This document shows positions 1 through 6,732 of a DNA stretch of 10,112 nt, in pieces (the first letter of the stretch is position 1; every line of letters begins with the position of its first letter). Where the stretch lies: contig OMRJ01000297.1 of assembly GCA_900313475.1 (NCBI GenBank), forward strand, positions 1 through 10,112. The letters run 5' to 3'. The DNA comes from an uncultured Eubacteriales bacterium (GTDB lineage: Bacteria > Bacillota > Clostridia > Oscillospirales > Acutalibacteraceae). The notes under the pieces were generated by a model. It was not told the origin of the DNA. It ran no database searches and saw only the letters and a program-made list of their open reading frames with translations. The translations under genes and the position numbers were made by a program.

Positions 1-3
1 AAT

Positions 4-10
4 CCACCTC
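4..10 (-). promoter_or_regulatory. Ribosome binding site of an off-window leftward gene
   Basis: The minus strand reads AAAAAAAGAGGTGG, a good Shine-Dalgarno match, just downstream of the predicted start of transcription from the promoter at 23-51. Only three bases of sequence remain before the window ends, so the start codon would be just outside. Confidence 0.55.
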
Positions 11-22
11 TTTTTTTAGAAA

Positions 23-51
23 ATTATATAAATTTTTCGTTTTAAAGTCAA
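23..51 (-). promoter_or_regulatory. Sigma-A-type promoter for a leftward gene beyond the window edge
   Basis: On the minus strand a TTGACT -35 box (plus 46-51) and a perfect TATAAT -10 box (plus 23-28) are separated by exactly 17 bases. Transcription would start near plus 16 and run leftward. About ten bases further on lies a GAGGTGG ribosome-binding-like sequence (plus 4-10), so a gene divergent from spoIVA probably begins within a few bases of the left edge. The gene itself is not in the window and cannot be named. Confidence 0.72.
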
Positions 52-60
52 CACGGCTGC

Positions 61-90
61 GGAATAAACACGCGTTTTCCGTCATATGCT
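61..90 (+). promoter_or_regulatory. Candidate sigma-E promoter of spoIVA
   Basis: GGAATAAA (61-68) and CATATGCT (83-90) are 14 bases apart. This resembles the mother-cell sigma-E pattern known from Bacillus (an ATA-containing -35 and a CATA-containing -10). Transcription would begin near 97, giving a leader of about 24 bases with the ribosome binding site GGAGGA at 109-114. Sigma-E control of spoIVA is established in B. subtilis. The match here is partial (CATA and the last T of the -10), so the exact boxes are tentative. Confidence 0.5.
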
Positions 91-120
91 TTACCAAACA
101 GAAAATGCGGAGGAATTTAT

Positions 121-1599
121 ATGACAGATACAAGTATTTACAAGGACATTGCGGCACGGACAGGCGGCGATATTTACATCGGCATTGTCGGTCCCGTCCG
201 AACCGGAAAATCAACATTTATAAAAAGGTTTTTTGAAACAATGATAATTCCCGACATGCCTGCGGATTTTGCCCGTGAAAGAATGATAGACGAGCTTCCG
301 CAGTCGTCGGCAGGCAGAACCATCATGACAACGGAACCGAAATTTGTCCCCGAAAAAGCCGTAAAGCTTCAACTTGATAAAAGCTCAGATATCTCCGTAA
401 GACTTGTCGACTGTGTTGGTTATATAGTACCGTCGTCACTCGGATACATCGAAAATGAGAATCCGAGAATGGTCAAAACACCGTGGTACGACGATGAAAT
501 ACCGTTTAACATGGCTGCGGAGATAGGTACAAAAAAAGTTATACGTGAACACGCAACAATCGGTCTTGTGATAACAACGGACGGCAGTATAAGTGAAATT
601 CCGAGGGACGAATATGAGGAAGCCGAAGAACGCGTCATTAACGAGCTTAAGGAAATCAATAAACCTTTTACCGTTGTTCTCAACTGTGTATATCCGCAAA
701 GCGCGGCGTCGGTCGCGCTCGCGGCAGAGCTTACGGAAAAATACGGCGTTCCTGTTATTCCGCTCAACTGTTTGAACATAACGGATGAGGAAATTTCATC
801 GCTTCTCGCAACGGTACTCTGCGAATTTCCGGTTAAAAAGGTTATAATATCGCTTCCGGGTTGGTTTTCGGATATGTCAACGGACGAAGAAGTCAAGCAC
901 GGACTCATAGATTCACTCCGAAAAGAGGGTGCCGAAATCAAAAAAATGAGAGAAATAGGCAAGCTTTCGGATGCGGTCGAAAAATGCACCGCAGTCACAT
1001 ATGTTTCAACACAATCTATTGACAGGGGGAGCGGGACAGTATATCTGAAAGCGGACATGGACAGCACTATTTTCTATGAAATGTTAAGCGCGGTTTCGGG
1101 TGAAAATATCACCGATGATTCGGAGCTTATCACTTCAATGCGCAGGCTTGTCGAAATCAAGAAAAAATATGACCGGATAGCGGCGGCTCTCGAACAGGTC
1201 AATTCAACCGGGTACGGTATCGTAATGCCGTCTGTTGATGAACTGACACTTGAAGAGCCTGAAATCGTTAAACAGGGTTCACGCTACGGTGTTAAACTTA
1301 AAGCAAGCGCGCCTTCAATACACATGATGCGTGCCGATATAAAAACGGAGGTCGCGCCCATTGTCGGAAGCGAACGCCAAAGCGAAGATCTTGTTAAATA
1401 CCTTTTGGACGGTTTTGAAGAGGATCCGTCCAAAATATGGCAATCAAATATATTCGGAAAATCGCTTGACGAGCTTGTAAACGAAGGGCTGAGGGCAAAA
1501 TTAACACATATGCCCGATGAGGCGAGAATGAAGCTTCAGCAAACGCTTGAAAGAGTTATAAACGAGGGATGCAGCGGTCTTATTTGCATAATTTTCTGA
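121..1599 (+). CDS. spoIVA: Stage IV sporulation protein A (spore coat morphogenetic ATPase)
   Basis: SpoIVA is a mother-cell cytoskeletal ATPase. It polymerises irreversibly on the outer forespore membrane, where SpoVM recruits it in B. subtilis, and forms the basement layer on which the coat is built. The 492-residue length equals that of the B. subtilis protein. The N-terminal GTPase-like (TRAFAC-type) domain shows the Walker A loop GPVRTGKST at residues 24-32 with Lys30. A TT pair at residues 70-71 sits where the sensor threonines are reported, and a Walker B-like segment VRLVDCVG ends near residue 100. The long middle and C-terminal parts end in GLICIIF, close to the conserved SpoIVA tail. 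The ATG at 121 has GGAGGA six bases upstream. The gene stands alone, between a divergent promoter on the left and a terminator on the right, as expected for a separately sporulation-controlled gene. Identification is very secure, and it marks the host as an endospore former. Confidence 0.97.
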   Translation: MTDTSIYKDIAARTGGDIYIGIVGPVRTGKSTFIKRFFETMIIPDMPADFARERMIDELPQSSAGRTIMTTEPKFVPEKAVKLQLDKSSDISVRLVDCVGYIVPSSLGYIENENPRMVKTPWYDDEIPFNMAAEIGTKKVIREHATIGLVITTDGSISEIPRDEYEEAEERVINELKEINKPFTVVLNCVYPQSAASVALAAELTEKYGVPVIPLNCLNITDEEISSLLATVLCEFPVKKVIISLPGWFSDMSTDEEVKHGLIDSLRKEGAEIKKMREIGKLSDAVEKCTAVTYVSTQSIDRGSGTVYLKADMDSTIFYEMLSAVSGENITDDSELITSMRRLVEIKKKYDRIAAALEQVNSTGYGIVMPSVDELTLEEPEIVKQGSRYGVKLKASAPSIHMMRADIKTEVAPIVGSERQSEDLVKYLLDGFEEDPSKIWQSNIFGKSLDELVNEGLRAKLTHMPDEARMKLQQTLERVINEGCSGLICIIF

Positions 1600-1609
1600 T
1601 ACAAACAAA

Positions 1610-1645
1610 CCGACACATTCAAAAGCCTATGAATGTGTCGGCATT
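1610..1645. terminator. Bidirectional intrinsic terminator between spoIVA and rnhA
   Basis: A perfect 11-bp stem (1610-1620 paired with 1631-1641, CCGACACATTC) encloses a 10-base loop. On the plus strand it is followed by CATTTTAT, and on the minus strand by TTTGTTTGT. It starts 11 bases after the spoIVA stop and 5 bases after the rnhA stop, so it can end both convergent transcripts. The T-tract is better in the rnhA direction. Confidence 0.85.
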
Positions 1646-2095
1646 TTATATGCTTTTGTCTTTGTATTTTTGTGCTTCGGTAACTGCGGTACGGTCGCAA
1701 AGTTCATTTTCGGGATGTCCGTCGTGTCCTTTTATCCATTGAAATGAGACATCATGTAAAGATGTCAGCTTTACAAATTCGATCCACAGATCAGGGTTCA
1801 GCACAGGCTTTCCGTTCGATTTTTTCCATGATTTTTTTTGCCATGAATCAAGCCAGTGCTTATTTACGGCATCGCAAACATACTTTGAATCTGTAATGCA
1901 ATTTACTTTACATTGCTCTTTCAGCGCGCGCAGTCCCTCTATTACCGCCGTAAGCTCCATACGGTTGTTGGTTGTTGATTTTTCGCCGCCGCTTATAATT
2001 TTATCGCGGCTGCCGTAGCGCAGGACGGCGCACCAGCCCCCCGGACCGGGATTGCCCGAACAGGCTCCGTCGGTGTAAAGATAAACGCTTTTCAC
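1646..2095 (-). CDS. rnhA: Ribonuclease HI
   Basis: Ribonuclease HI hydrolyses the RNA strand of RNA-DNA hybrids, for example Okazaki primers and R-loops, using two metal ions. The protein has 149 residues, a typical length for the E. coli-type enzyme. It carries the full active site: Asp9 in YTDGACSGNPGPGG, Glu47 in NRMELTA, Asp69 in CITDSKYV, His124 in KGHDGHPENE and Asp134 in ELCDRTA. The basic, tryptophan-rich stretch around residues 80-95 (HWLDSWQKKSWKKSNG) corresponds to the basic protrusion ('handle') that binds the hybrid. The start is GTG (plus 2093-2095), with an AGAGGA ribosome binding site about ten bases upstream. It is transcribed divergently from the nucleotidyltransferase gene and convergently with spoIVA. 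Nothing suggests a defect. Confidence 0.96.
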   Translation of the reverse strand: MKSVYLYTDGACSGNPGPGGWCAVLRYGSRDKIISGGEKSTTNNRMELTAVIEGLRALKEQCKVNCITDSKYVCDAVNKHWLDSWQKKSWKKSNGKPVLNPDLWIEFVKLTSLHDVSFQWIKGHDGHPENELCDRTAVTEAQKYKDKSI

Positions 2096-2144
2096 TGTAA
2101 AGTTATCCTCTTTTCATCGGTTTTGTCGATAATCCGTTTGTTTA

Positions 2145-2173
2145 ATGTTATCACAGTTCACAGCCGTTTTCAA
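2145..2173 (-). promoter_or_regulatory. Extended -10 sigma-A promoter of rnhA
   Basis: The minus strand has TTGAAA (plus 2168-2173), a 17-base spacer and TAACAT (plus 2145-2150). The -10 is preceded by TG plus one base, an extended -10. Transcription would start near plus 2138, giving a leader of about 43 bases to the GTG start of rnhA. It overlaps a weaker rightward candidate at 2157-2185. Confidence 0.68.
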
Positions 2174-2185
2174 GAAAAATATGTT
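2157..2185 (+). promoter_or_regulatory. Candidate promoter of the nucleotidyltransferase fusion gene
   Basis: TTCACA (2157-2162) and TATGTT (2180-2185) with a 17-base spacer match the sigma-A consensus at 9 of 12 positions. A transcript would start near 2192 and have a leader of about 50 bases to the ATG at 2241. It interleaves with the stronger leftward rnhA promoter, so polymerase could not occupy both at once. This is a match by eye only. Confidence 0.45.
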
Positions 2186-2225
2186 TAGCGGGCGTTTTTC
2201 GGGAAATAATAACATCAAACCGATG

Positions 2226-2233
2226 AAAGGAAG
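2226..2233 (+). promoter_or_regulatory. Ribosome binding site that fixes the start at 2241
   Basis: AAAGGAAG lies seven bases before the ATG at 2241. The reading frame is open further upstream to an ATG at 2145, but that codon overlaps the rnhA -10 box, has no ribosome binding site, and would place 32 unrelated residues ahead of the family's conserved N-terminus (MKAVIMCGG). Confidence 0.8.
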
Positions 2234-2240
2234 TAACTGT

Positions 2241-4559
2241 ATGAAGGCTGTAATCATGTGCGGAGGGCTTGGCAGCAGACTTCGTCCGATAACCGAAAAT
2301 GTTCCGAAGCCGCTGATAAGGCTGCTGAATGTTCCGGTGCTGAAGCAGATTCTCGATAAACTTATAAATTACGGAATAACCGACATCAGTCTGTCGCTCG
2401 GATATATGGCGACGGATATTATTTCATATTGCGAGTCGCTTAATATCCCCGCAGAGCTGCATTACTGCACGGAGGATAAACCGCTCGGAACCGCAGGCGG
2501 CGTCAAAAACTGCATTGCAAAAACGGATGAAAATGTCCTTGTTTTGAGCGGTGACAACATTTTCGGATTTAATATTACGGAAATTGAAAAATATCACAAT
2601 GCGACGGGCGCAGATTTTACAATTGTAGGCAAATTTTGTGATGATCCGCGTGAATACGGAACCGTGTTGACAGATGACAGCGGCATGATAACGGGTTTTT
2701 CGGAAAAACCGACATGGGAAAGCGCCGAATCTTTTCTTATAAATACAGGCACATATATTTTCAAAGGAAGCATTCTCGATCTTATCCCGTCCGGCACACC
2801 GTATGATTTTTCAAATGATCTGTTTCCGCGACTTCTCTCATCAAAGAAACGTTTCATGTGTTATAAGTCCGATGAACTGTGGGGAGATATCGGTGAATTT
2901 GATTCTTTTCTTGTATTGAGCGCAAATCTTCTCAAAAGCGGTGCGGAAGGAACGGAATATGCCGGACGGCTTTACTCTGAAGATTATACGGATGATAACG
3001 GCAATACCGTAATCGCTCCGTCCCTGATAAATCATTCTTTTATGACGGGCAGCGGCAACAGAATAGGTCCGTTTGCAGTTATAGGCAGCAATGTTTCCGT
3101 CGGCAGCGGGTGTAATATTTCAAACAGCATTATAGGCAACGGCTGCACGGTAAATGATTCAACGGACATAACCGGAGCGATTCTCGATGACTGCGTAAAG
3201 ATCGGGGACAACTGCTGTATCGAACAGGGAAGTGTTTTCGGCTACGGCGTTAAAATGAAACGCTTCTCGCGTACTCTCGGCGGTGTAAAGGTTTGGCCGG
3301 GACGCGAAATTGCACCTGAAAGCGTTGTCGGAAACGATATTTTTTTTGAAACTCCTCAGAAAATAGATTTTGACATTTTCGGAATATCAGGAAAAGTATG
3401 TTCACAGCTTTCCGTTACGGATACCGTAAAGACGGGACACGCAATCGCAAGCGTCGGTTCGATTAAAAGAATCGGTGTCGGTTCGGATCAAAGCGCGGCG
3501 GCGGGGCTTTACCGAGAAGCTTTTATAAGCGGAGCGCGTGCCTGCGGTGCCGTATGCTATGATTTTGACGAAATTTTTAAGGCACAGGCATATTTCTACT
3601 CCGCATACTGTTCTCTCGATGCGTTTATTTTCATTTCAGTTAACGGTGATATTGTCAACATGAGTTTTTTCGGGAGTGACGGGCTTCCTTTTTCGGAAAG
3701 AACCGCGAGAAATATCAACAACAATTACAGATTTTCATCTTTCTCGTTTTCGGATGTCAATGATATTCCCGAAAAATTCAGCATGAATCTTCTGTCAACG
3801 GTGTACGGAGCCGCGCTCAATAAGGCTTACACGCAGGGTGAGTACGGTGTTGCGATTAAATGCGAATGCGAAAATGATATTATTAAAAAAACTTTCGACG
3901 CATTTATCAGAAAAAATGCGTCCGATAATACAAAAACAAAAATACAAATGCTCATCAACGAAAGCGGTACCGATATGTACTGCATCGAGAACGAACATTT
4001 TTATTCGTCCGACCGTCTCCGCGCCGTTGTTGCGGAAACAGCTTTTGCCGAGGGAAAAAATATTCTGGTAAAAGAGGATGCTCCGGACTGCATATTCAAA
4101 AAAGCCAAAGAGTACGGCAGAGCGGTAACGGAGGTATTTGAAAGTTCTTTTGAGGAATCGGATAAAACAGGAGTCTCGCTGATTGATAATCTTTGGAACT
4201 TTGATGCGCTTTTTTTAGGCGCAAAGCTTGCGGGAATACTCTCCGTGACAGGGCTTTCCCTTGAGGAGCTCTGCCGTTTGCAGGATGATTTCACGGTAAG
4301 AAAAAGCATAGTGGAAATGAATTGTCCGCCCGGCGAAATCAAACAAAAAATAACGGAAACCGGTGCTGTAAAAGGGTCGAGAAACAATGTTTATTACAGC
4401 TTGAATGACAAACACGGCACGGTCAGGATGAGACAGATGGGTAACTCGGGTAAAATAAGGATTCTTGTCGAAGCCGCAGATATGGAAACCGCAAAAGAAA
4501 TAAACGCTTCCGTCCAGCGTAAATTTGAGACACGCGATATTGACAATACTGTAAAATAA
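2241..4559 (+). CDS. Sugar-phosphate nucleotidyltransferase fused to a degenerate phosphomannomutase-like domain
   Basis: Three parts are visible in 772 residues. Residues 1-235 form a nucleotidyltransferase domain: GGLGSRLRPIT and PKPL (8-25) bind the nucleotide and sugar phosphate, Asp105 in LSGDN is the likely metal ligand, and EYGTV (138-142), FSEKP (153-157), NTG (168-170) and WGDIG (214-218) are typical motifs. Residues about 255-370 are hexapeptide repeats of a left-handed beta-helix. Residues about 380-770 resemble the phosphohexomutase fold (RIGVGSDQSAAAGLYREAF, later DALFLGAKLAGIL). The usual catalytic phosphoserine loop (TASHNP) appears as ISVNGD (465-470), and no DGDR-type metal loop is seen. 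Related proteins are usually labelled mannose-1-phosphate guanylyltransferase/phosphomannomutase. I infer NDP-sugar synthesis for cell-surface glycans, with the mutase part structural or regulatory. The exact nucleotide and sugar cannot be read from the sequence. Confidence 0.85.
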   Translation: MKAVIMCGGLGSRLRPITENVPKPLIRLLNVPVLKQILDKLINYGITDISLSLGYMATDIISYCESLNIPAELHYCTEDKPLGTAGGVKNCIAKTDENVLVLSGDNIFGFNITEIEKYHNATGADFTIVGKFCDDPREYGTVLTDDSGMITGFSEKPTWESAESFLINTGTYIFKGSILDLIPSGTPYDFSNDLFPRLLSSKKRFMCYKSDELWGDIGEFDSFLVLSANLLKSGAEGTEYAGRLYSEDYTDDNGNTVIAPSLINHSFMTGSGNRIGPFAVIGSNVSVGSGCNISNSIIGNGCTVNDSTDITGAILDDCVKIGDNCCIEQGSVFGYGVKMKRFSRTLGGVKVWPGREIAPESVVGNDIFFETPQKIDFDIFGISGKVCSQLSVTDTVKTGHAIASVGSIKRIGVGSDQSAAAGLYREAFISGARACGAVCYDFDEIFKAQAYFYSAYCSLDAFIFISVNGDIVNMSFFGSDGLPFSERTARNINNNYRFSSFSFSDVNDIPEKFSMNLLSTVYGAALNKAYTQGEYGVAIKCECENDIIKKTFDAFIRKNASDNTKTKIQMLINESGTDMYCIENEHFYSSDRLRAVVAETAFAEGKNILVKEDAPDCIFKKAKEYGRAVTEVFESSFEESDKTGVSLIDNLWNFDALFLGAKLAGILSVTGLSLEELCRLQDDFTVRKSIVEMNCPPGEIKQKITETGAVKGSRNNVYYSLNDKHGTVRMRQMGNSGKIRILVEAADMETAKEINASVQRKFETRDIDNTVK

Positions 4560-4568
4560 TAGTATTAT
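4540..4568 (+). promoter_or_regulatory. Near-consensus sigma-A promoter of the rnj-gdpP-rplI-dnaB operon
   Basis: A perfect TTGACA (4540-4545), a 17-base spacer and TATTAT (4563-4568) match the consensus at 11 of 12 positions. The -35 lies inside the last codons of the preceding gene, and the -10 falls just after its stop. Transcription would begin near 4575, leaving a leader of about 85 bases before rnj. Confidence 0.78.
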
Positions 4569-4598
4569 ATGATAATGAGTTAGGTTCAGAATTTTTTT

Positions 4599-4629
4599 CG
4601 GCGGGCTTTTTATCCACTCAAAGCCGCCG
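4599..4629 (+). promoter_or_regulatory. GC-rich hairpin in the rnj leader
   Basis: Bases 4599-4609 pair with 4620-4629 (GGCTTT with AAAGCC and a CGGC/GCCG base) around a 10-base loop, with one bulged G at 4603. The following CTTTACAT is only weakly T-rich, so it is a poor intrinsic terminator for the preceding gene, though a leaky one is possible. It lies about 25 bases downstream of the predicted rnj transcription start and about 20 bases before its ribosome binding site, so it may equally be a stabilising or regulatory leader stem. Confidence 0.5.
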
Positions 4630-4659
4630 CTTTACATACATCTTCAACAAGGAGAAAAC

Positions 4660-6696
4660 ATGGCATATAAAAAGAATAAAAACAGTGCGCAGTCCGCAGA
4701 TCAGAGTGCACAGCAAAACAATGCGGACAGGTCCGGTGTGTCCAAACGCGTAGGAAAGCAGAAAAACACGGCGGACAAGTTAACGGAAACGGTCAAAAAT
4801 ACGGTCAAAACACCGAAAAAGAAAAATGCTACAAAAAAAGCATCTGCAGAGAAAAAGACCGTCAAAAGCCAAAAAACGATCGAAGCATCGGAAAAGCGCC
4901 GTGATGCAGCGGTAAAAAACACTGCGGCGTCACGTGATGCAACGGTAAAAAACACTGCGGCGGCAAAGGATTCTCTGAAAAAAAAAGCCGCGGGACTGTC
5001 GAGATACGGCTCTATTTCACCGAAGGAGCTTAAAAAAAACAGCGGCGTCCGCATAGCATTTCTCGGCGGAATAAACGAAATAGGTAAAAATCTTACCGTT
5101 TTTGAATACGGTAACGATATGATAATTCTCGATTGCGGAATGTCTTTTCCCGACGCCGATATGCCCGGAATTGATTATGTGATTCCCGACTTTTCGTATA
5201 TCGAGCGCAATGCGGACAGAATTAAAGCTCTTTTCATTACCCACGGACATGAAGATCATATCGGCGGCGTTCCGTATCTTTTGAAATCGGTCAACGTGCC
5301 CGTTTATGCGACAAATCTTACAATAGGACTCATTGAAGGCAAGCTCCGTGAACACAGAATGCTCGGAATAAGCAAGCTGCACGTGATTTCCCCCGGCGAT
5401 ATAATAAATGCCGGCGCATTTACGGTTGAAGCGATTCATGTCAACCATTCGATACCCGACTCTCTCGCATATGCGATAAAGTGCGACGCCGGGGTAATAG
5501 TACACACGGGTGACTTCAAGATAGACAACACACCGATAGACGGCGGTGTTATGGATCTCGCGCGTTTTGCCGTGCTCGGAAACGAAGGCGTTATGTGCCT
5601 TATGGCGGACTCCACCAATGCCGAGCGCACAGGCTACACGCCAAGTGAAAGAATGGTCGGAGAAACACTTGATTCGCTTTTTATCAAGGCAACGGGAAAG
5701 CGCATTTTGGTCGCGTCCTTCGCATCAAACATTCACCGTGTGCAGCAGATAGTAGATGCCGCAAAGAAAACGGGACGAAAAGTGTTTCTTTCGGGAAGAA
5801 GTCTTGAAAATGTCACAGCTATAAGCAAGGCTCTGGGATATCTCAATGTTCCCGACGACATAATAGTTTCTATTGACAAACTGAAAAACTACCGTGACGA
5901 GGATGTTGTTATTATTACGACAGGCAGTCAGGGTGAGCCGATGTCGGCACTTTCGAGAATGGCGCTCGGCGATCACAGAAAAGTGTCAATAGGCGAAAAC
6001 GATTTTGTTATTATTTCCGCGACGCCGATTCCGGGAAACGAAAAAACCGTCGCAAACACAATCAACGATCTGATGAAGCTCGGCGCTGAGGTCGTATATG
6101 AGAAAAACCTCGGAATTCACGTTTCGGGTCACGCCGCGCAGGAGGAATTAAAACTCGTGATGAACCTTGTTCGTCCGCAGTATTTTATTCCGGTTCACGG
6201 TGAACAGAAGCATATGCGCAAGCATGCAAGCCTTGCACAGAATGTCGGCATAGCGCATAAGAATATTACGGTGCCCGATCTCGGCTCAGTTATCGAGGTT
6301 TCCAAAAATCGCATTCGGCAGCTTTCTCCGGTTACGGCAGGCAAGGTCTTTGTTGACGGCTCCGGTGTGGGCGATGTCGGAAGTGCCGTTTTGCGCGACA
6401 GAAAAAAGCTTTCAACCGACGGAATTGTGATTGTTACGGCAATAACGGACGCATACAGCGGTGAACTTATTTCGCCTCTGGAAATAAACTCCAAAGGTTT
6501 TGTTTTTGTTAACAATGCAAATGAACTTAACGGTTTTATCACCGAGGCGTGTGAAAAAGTTCTTGAAAAATTTGAAAATTCCGTTAATATGGACATCACG
6601 GCACTTAAGGCAAAGCTCAAAGACAGTGTTGCAAAAATACTTTTTGATAAAACAAAACGATCCCCGGTCATCATTGTCAATGTATTTGCCGTATGA
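4660..6696 (+). CDS. rnj: Ribonuclease J with a long basic N-terminal extension
   Basis: RNase J is a metallo-beta-lactamase/beta-CASP nuclease with 5'-3' exonuclease and endonuclease activity, used in mRNA decay and rRNA maturation. The core starts near residue 128 (GVRIAFLGGINEIGKNL). It carries HGHEDH at 195-200, His263 in VNHSIPD, Asp285 in HTGDF, the beta-CASP segments ADSTNAE (316-322), FASNIHR (354-360) and TTGSQGEP (420-427), the phosphate-binding HVSGHA (487-492), and His513 in PVHGEQKH. All expected catalytic ligands are present. The C-terminal domain follows to residue 678. The first ~125 residues are lysine-, alanine- and asparagine-rich, without hydrophobic segments, and are probably disordered and nucleic-acid binding (inference). 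They make the protein longer than the usual ~555 residues. AAGGAG five bases before the ATG at 4660 supports this start. It is first in a tight operon, 36 bases before gdpP. Confidence 0.96.
   Translation: MAYKKNKNSAQSADQSAQQNNADRSGVSKRVGKQKNTADKLTETVKNTVKTPKKKNATKKASAEKKTVKSQKTIEASEKRRDAAVKNTAASRDATVKNTAAAKDSLKKKAAGLSRYGSISPKELKKNSGVRIAFLGGINEIGKNLTVFEYGNDMIILDCGMSFPDADMPGIDYVIPDFSYIERNADRIKALFITHGHEDHIGGVPYLLKSVNVPVYATNLTIGLIEGKLREHRMLGISKLHVISPGDIINAGAFTVEAIHVNHSIPDSLAYAIKCDAGVIVHTGDFKIDNTPIDGGVMDLARFAVLGNEGVMCLMADSTNAERTGYTPSERMVGETLDSLFIKATGKRILVASFASNIHRVQQIVDAAKKTGRKVFLSGRSLENVTAISKALGYLNVPDDIIVSIDKLKNYRDEDVVIITTGSQGEPMSALSRMALGDHRKVSIGENDFVIISATPIPGNEKTVANTINDLMKLGAEVVYEKNLGIHVSGHAAQEELKLVMNLVRPQYFIPVHGEQKHMRKHASLAQNVGIAHKNITVPDLGSVIEVSKNRIRQLSPVTAGKVFVDGSGVGDVGSAVLRDRKKLSTDGIVIVTAITDAYSGELISPLEINSKGFVFVNNANELNGFITEACEKVLEKFENSVNMDITALKAKLKDSVAKILFDKTKRSPVIIVNVFAV
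4900..4965 (+). repeat. 33-bp tandem duplication in the RNase J extension
   Basis: Two direct copies (4900-4932 and 4933-4965) are identical at 31 of 33 bases and encode RDAAVKNTAAS and RDATVKNTAAA (residues 81-91 and 92-102). The near-identity at DNA level indicates a fairly recent in-frame duplication within the low-complexity tail. Confidence 0.9.
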
Positions 6697-6714
6697 TATT
6701 TTCGGCAATCCGGC

Positions 6715-6722
6715 AAAAGGAG
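6715..6722 (+). promoter_or_regulatory. Ribosome binding site of gdpP, two possible TTG starts
   Basis: AAAAGGAG lies four bases before a TTG at 6727 and ten bases before a TTG at 6733. No ATG or GTG is well placed. The ten-base spacing is closer to the usual range, so 6733 is preferred. The choice changes the protein by two residues only. Confidence 0.65.
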
Positions 6723-6732
6723 TGATTTGCTC

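Larger units (their letters stand above)
2112..2228. repeat. 12-bp inverted repeat in the rnhA/nucleotidyltransferase divergent region
   Basis: The left arm 2112-2123 is the exact reverse complement of the right arm 2217-2228 (AAACCGATGAAA), with 93 bases between them. Each arm lies directly upstream of the ribosome binding site of one of the two divergent genes. Both transcripts would therefore carry the same sense-strand motif at the same place, and both continue through a purine-rich site to TAACT. The two candidate promoters lie between the arms. Confidence 0.6.

Noticed and set aside
1..20. The T-run at 11-17 as a terminator tail of a gene entering from the left
   Set aside because: No hairpin arm precedes it in the window, and the minus strand explains the same bases better as a ribosome binding site after a strong promoter.
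420..1067. 215-residue open frame on the minus strand inside spoIVA
   Set aside because: It lies wholly opposite a secure gene, has a low-complexity Ser/Ile-rich product with no recognisable motif, and no ribosome binding site stands out.
2145..2240. Upstream extension of the nucleotidyltransferase frame to an ATG at 2145
   Set aside because: There is no ribosome binding site, the ATG overlaps the rnhA -10 box, and the conserved protein starts at 2241 behind a good AAAGGAAG site.
3378..4559. The degenerate mutase domain as a decaying pseudogene segment
   Set aside because: There is no stop or frameshift over about 390 codons and base composition matches the rest of the gene, so the loss of catalytic residues looks like a stable family trait.
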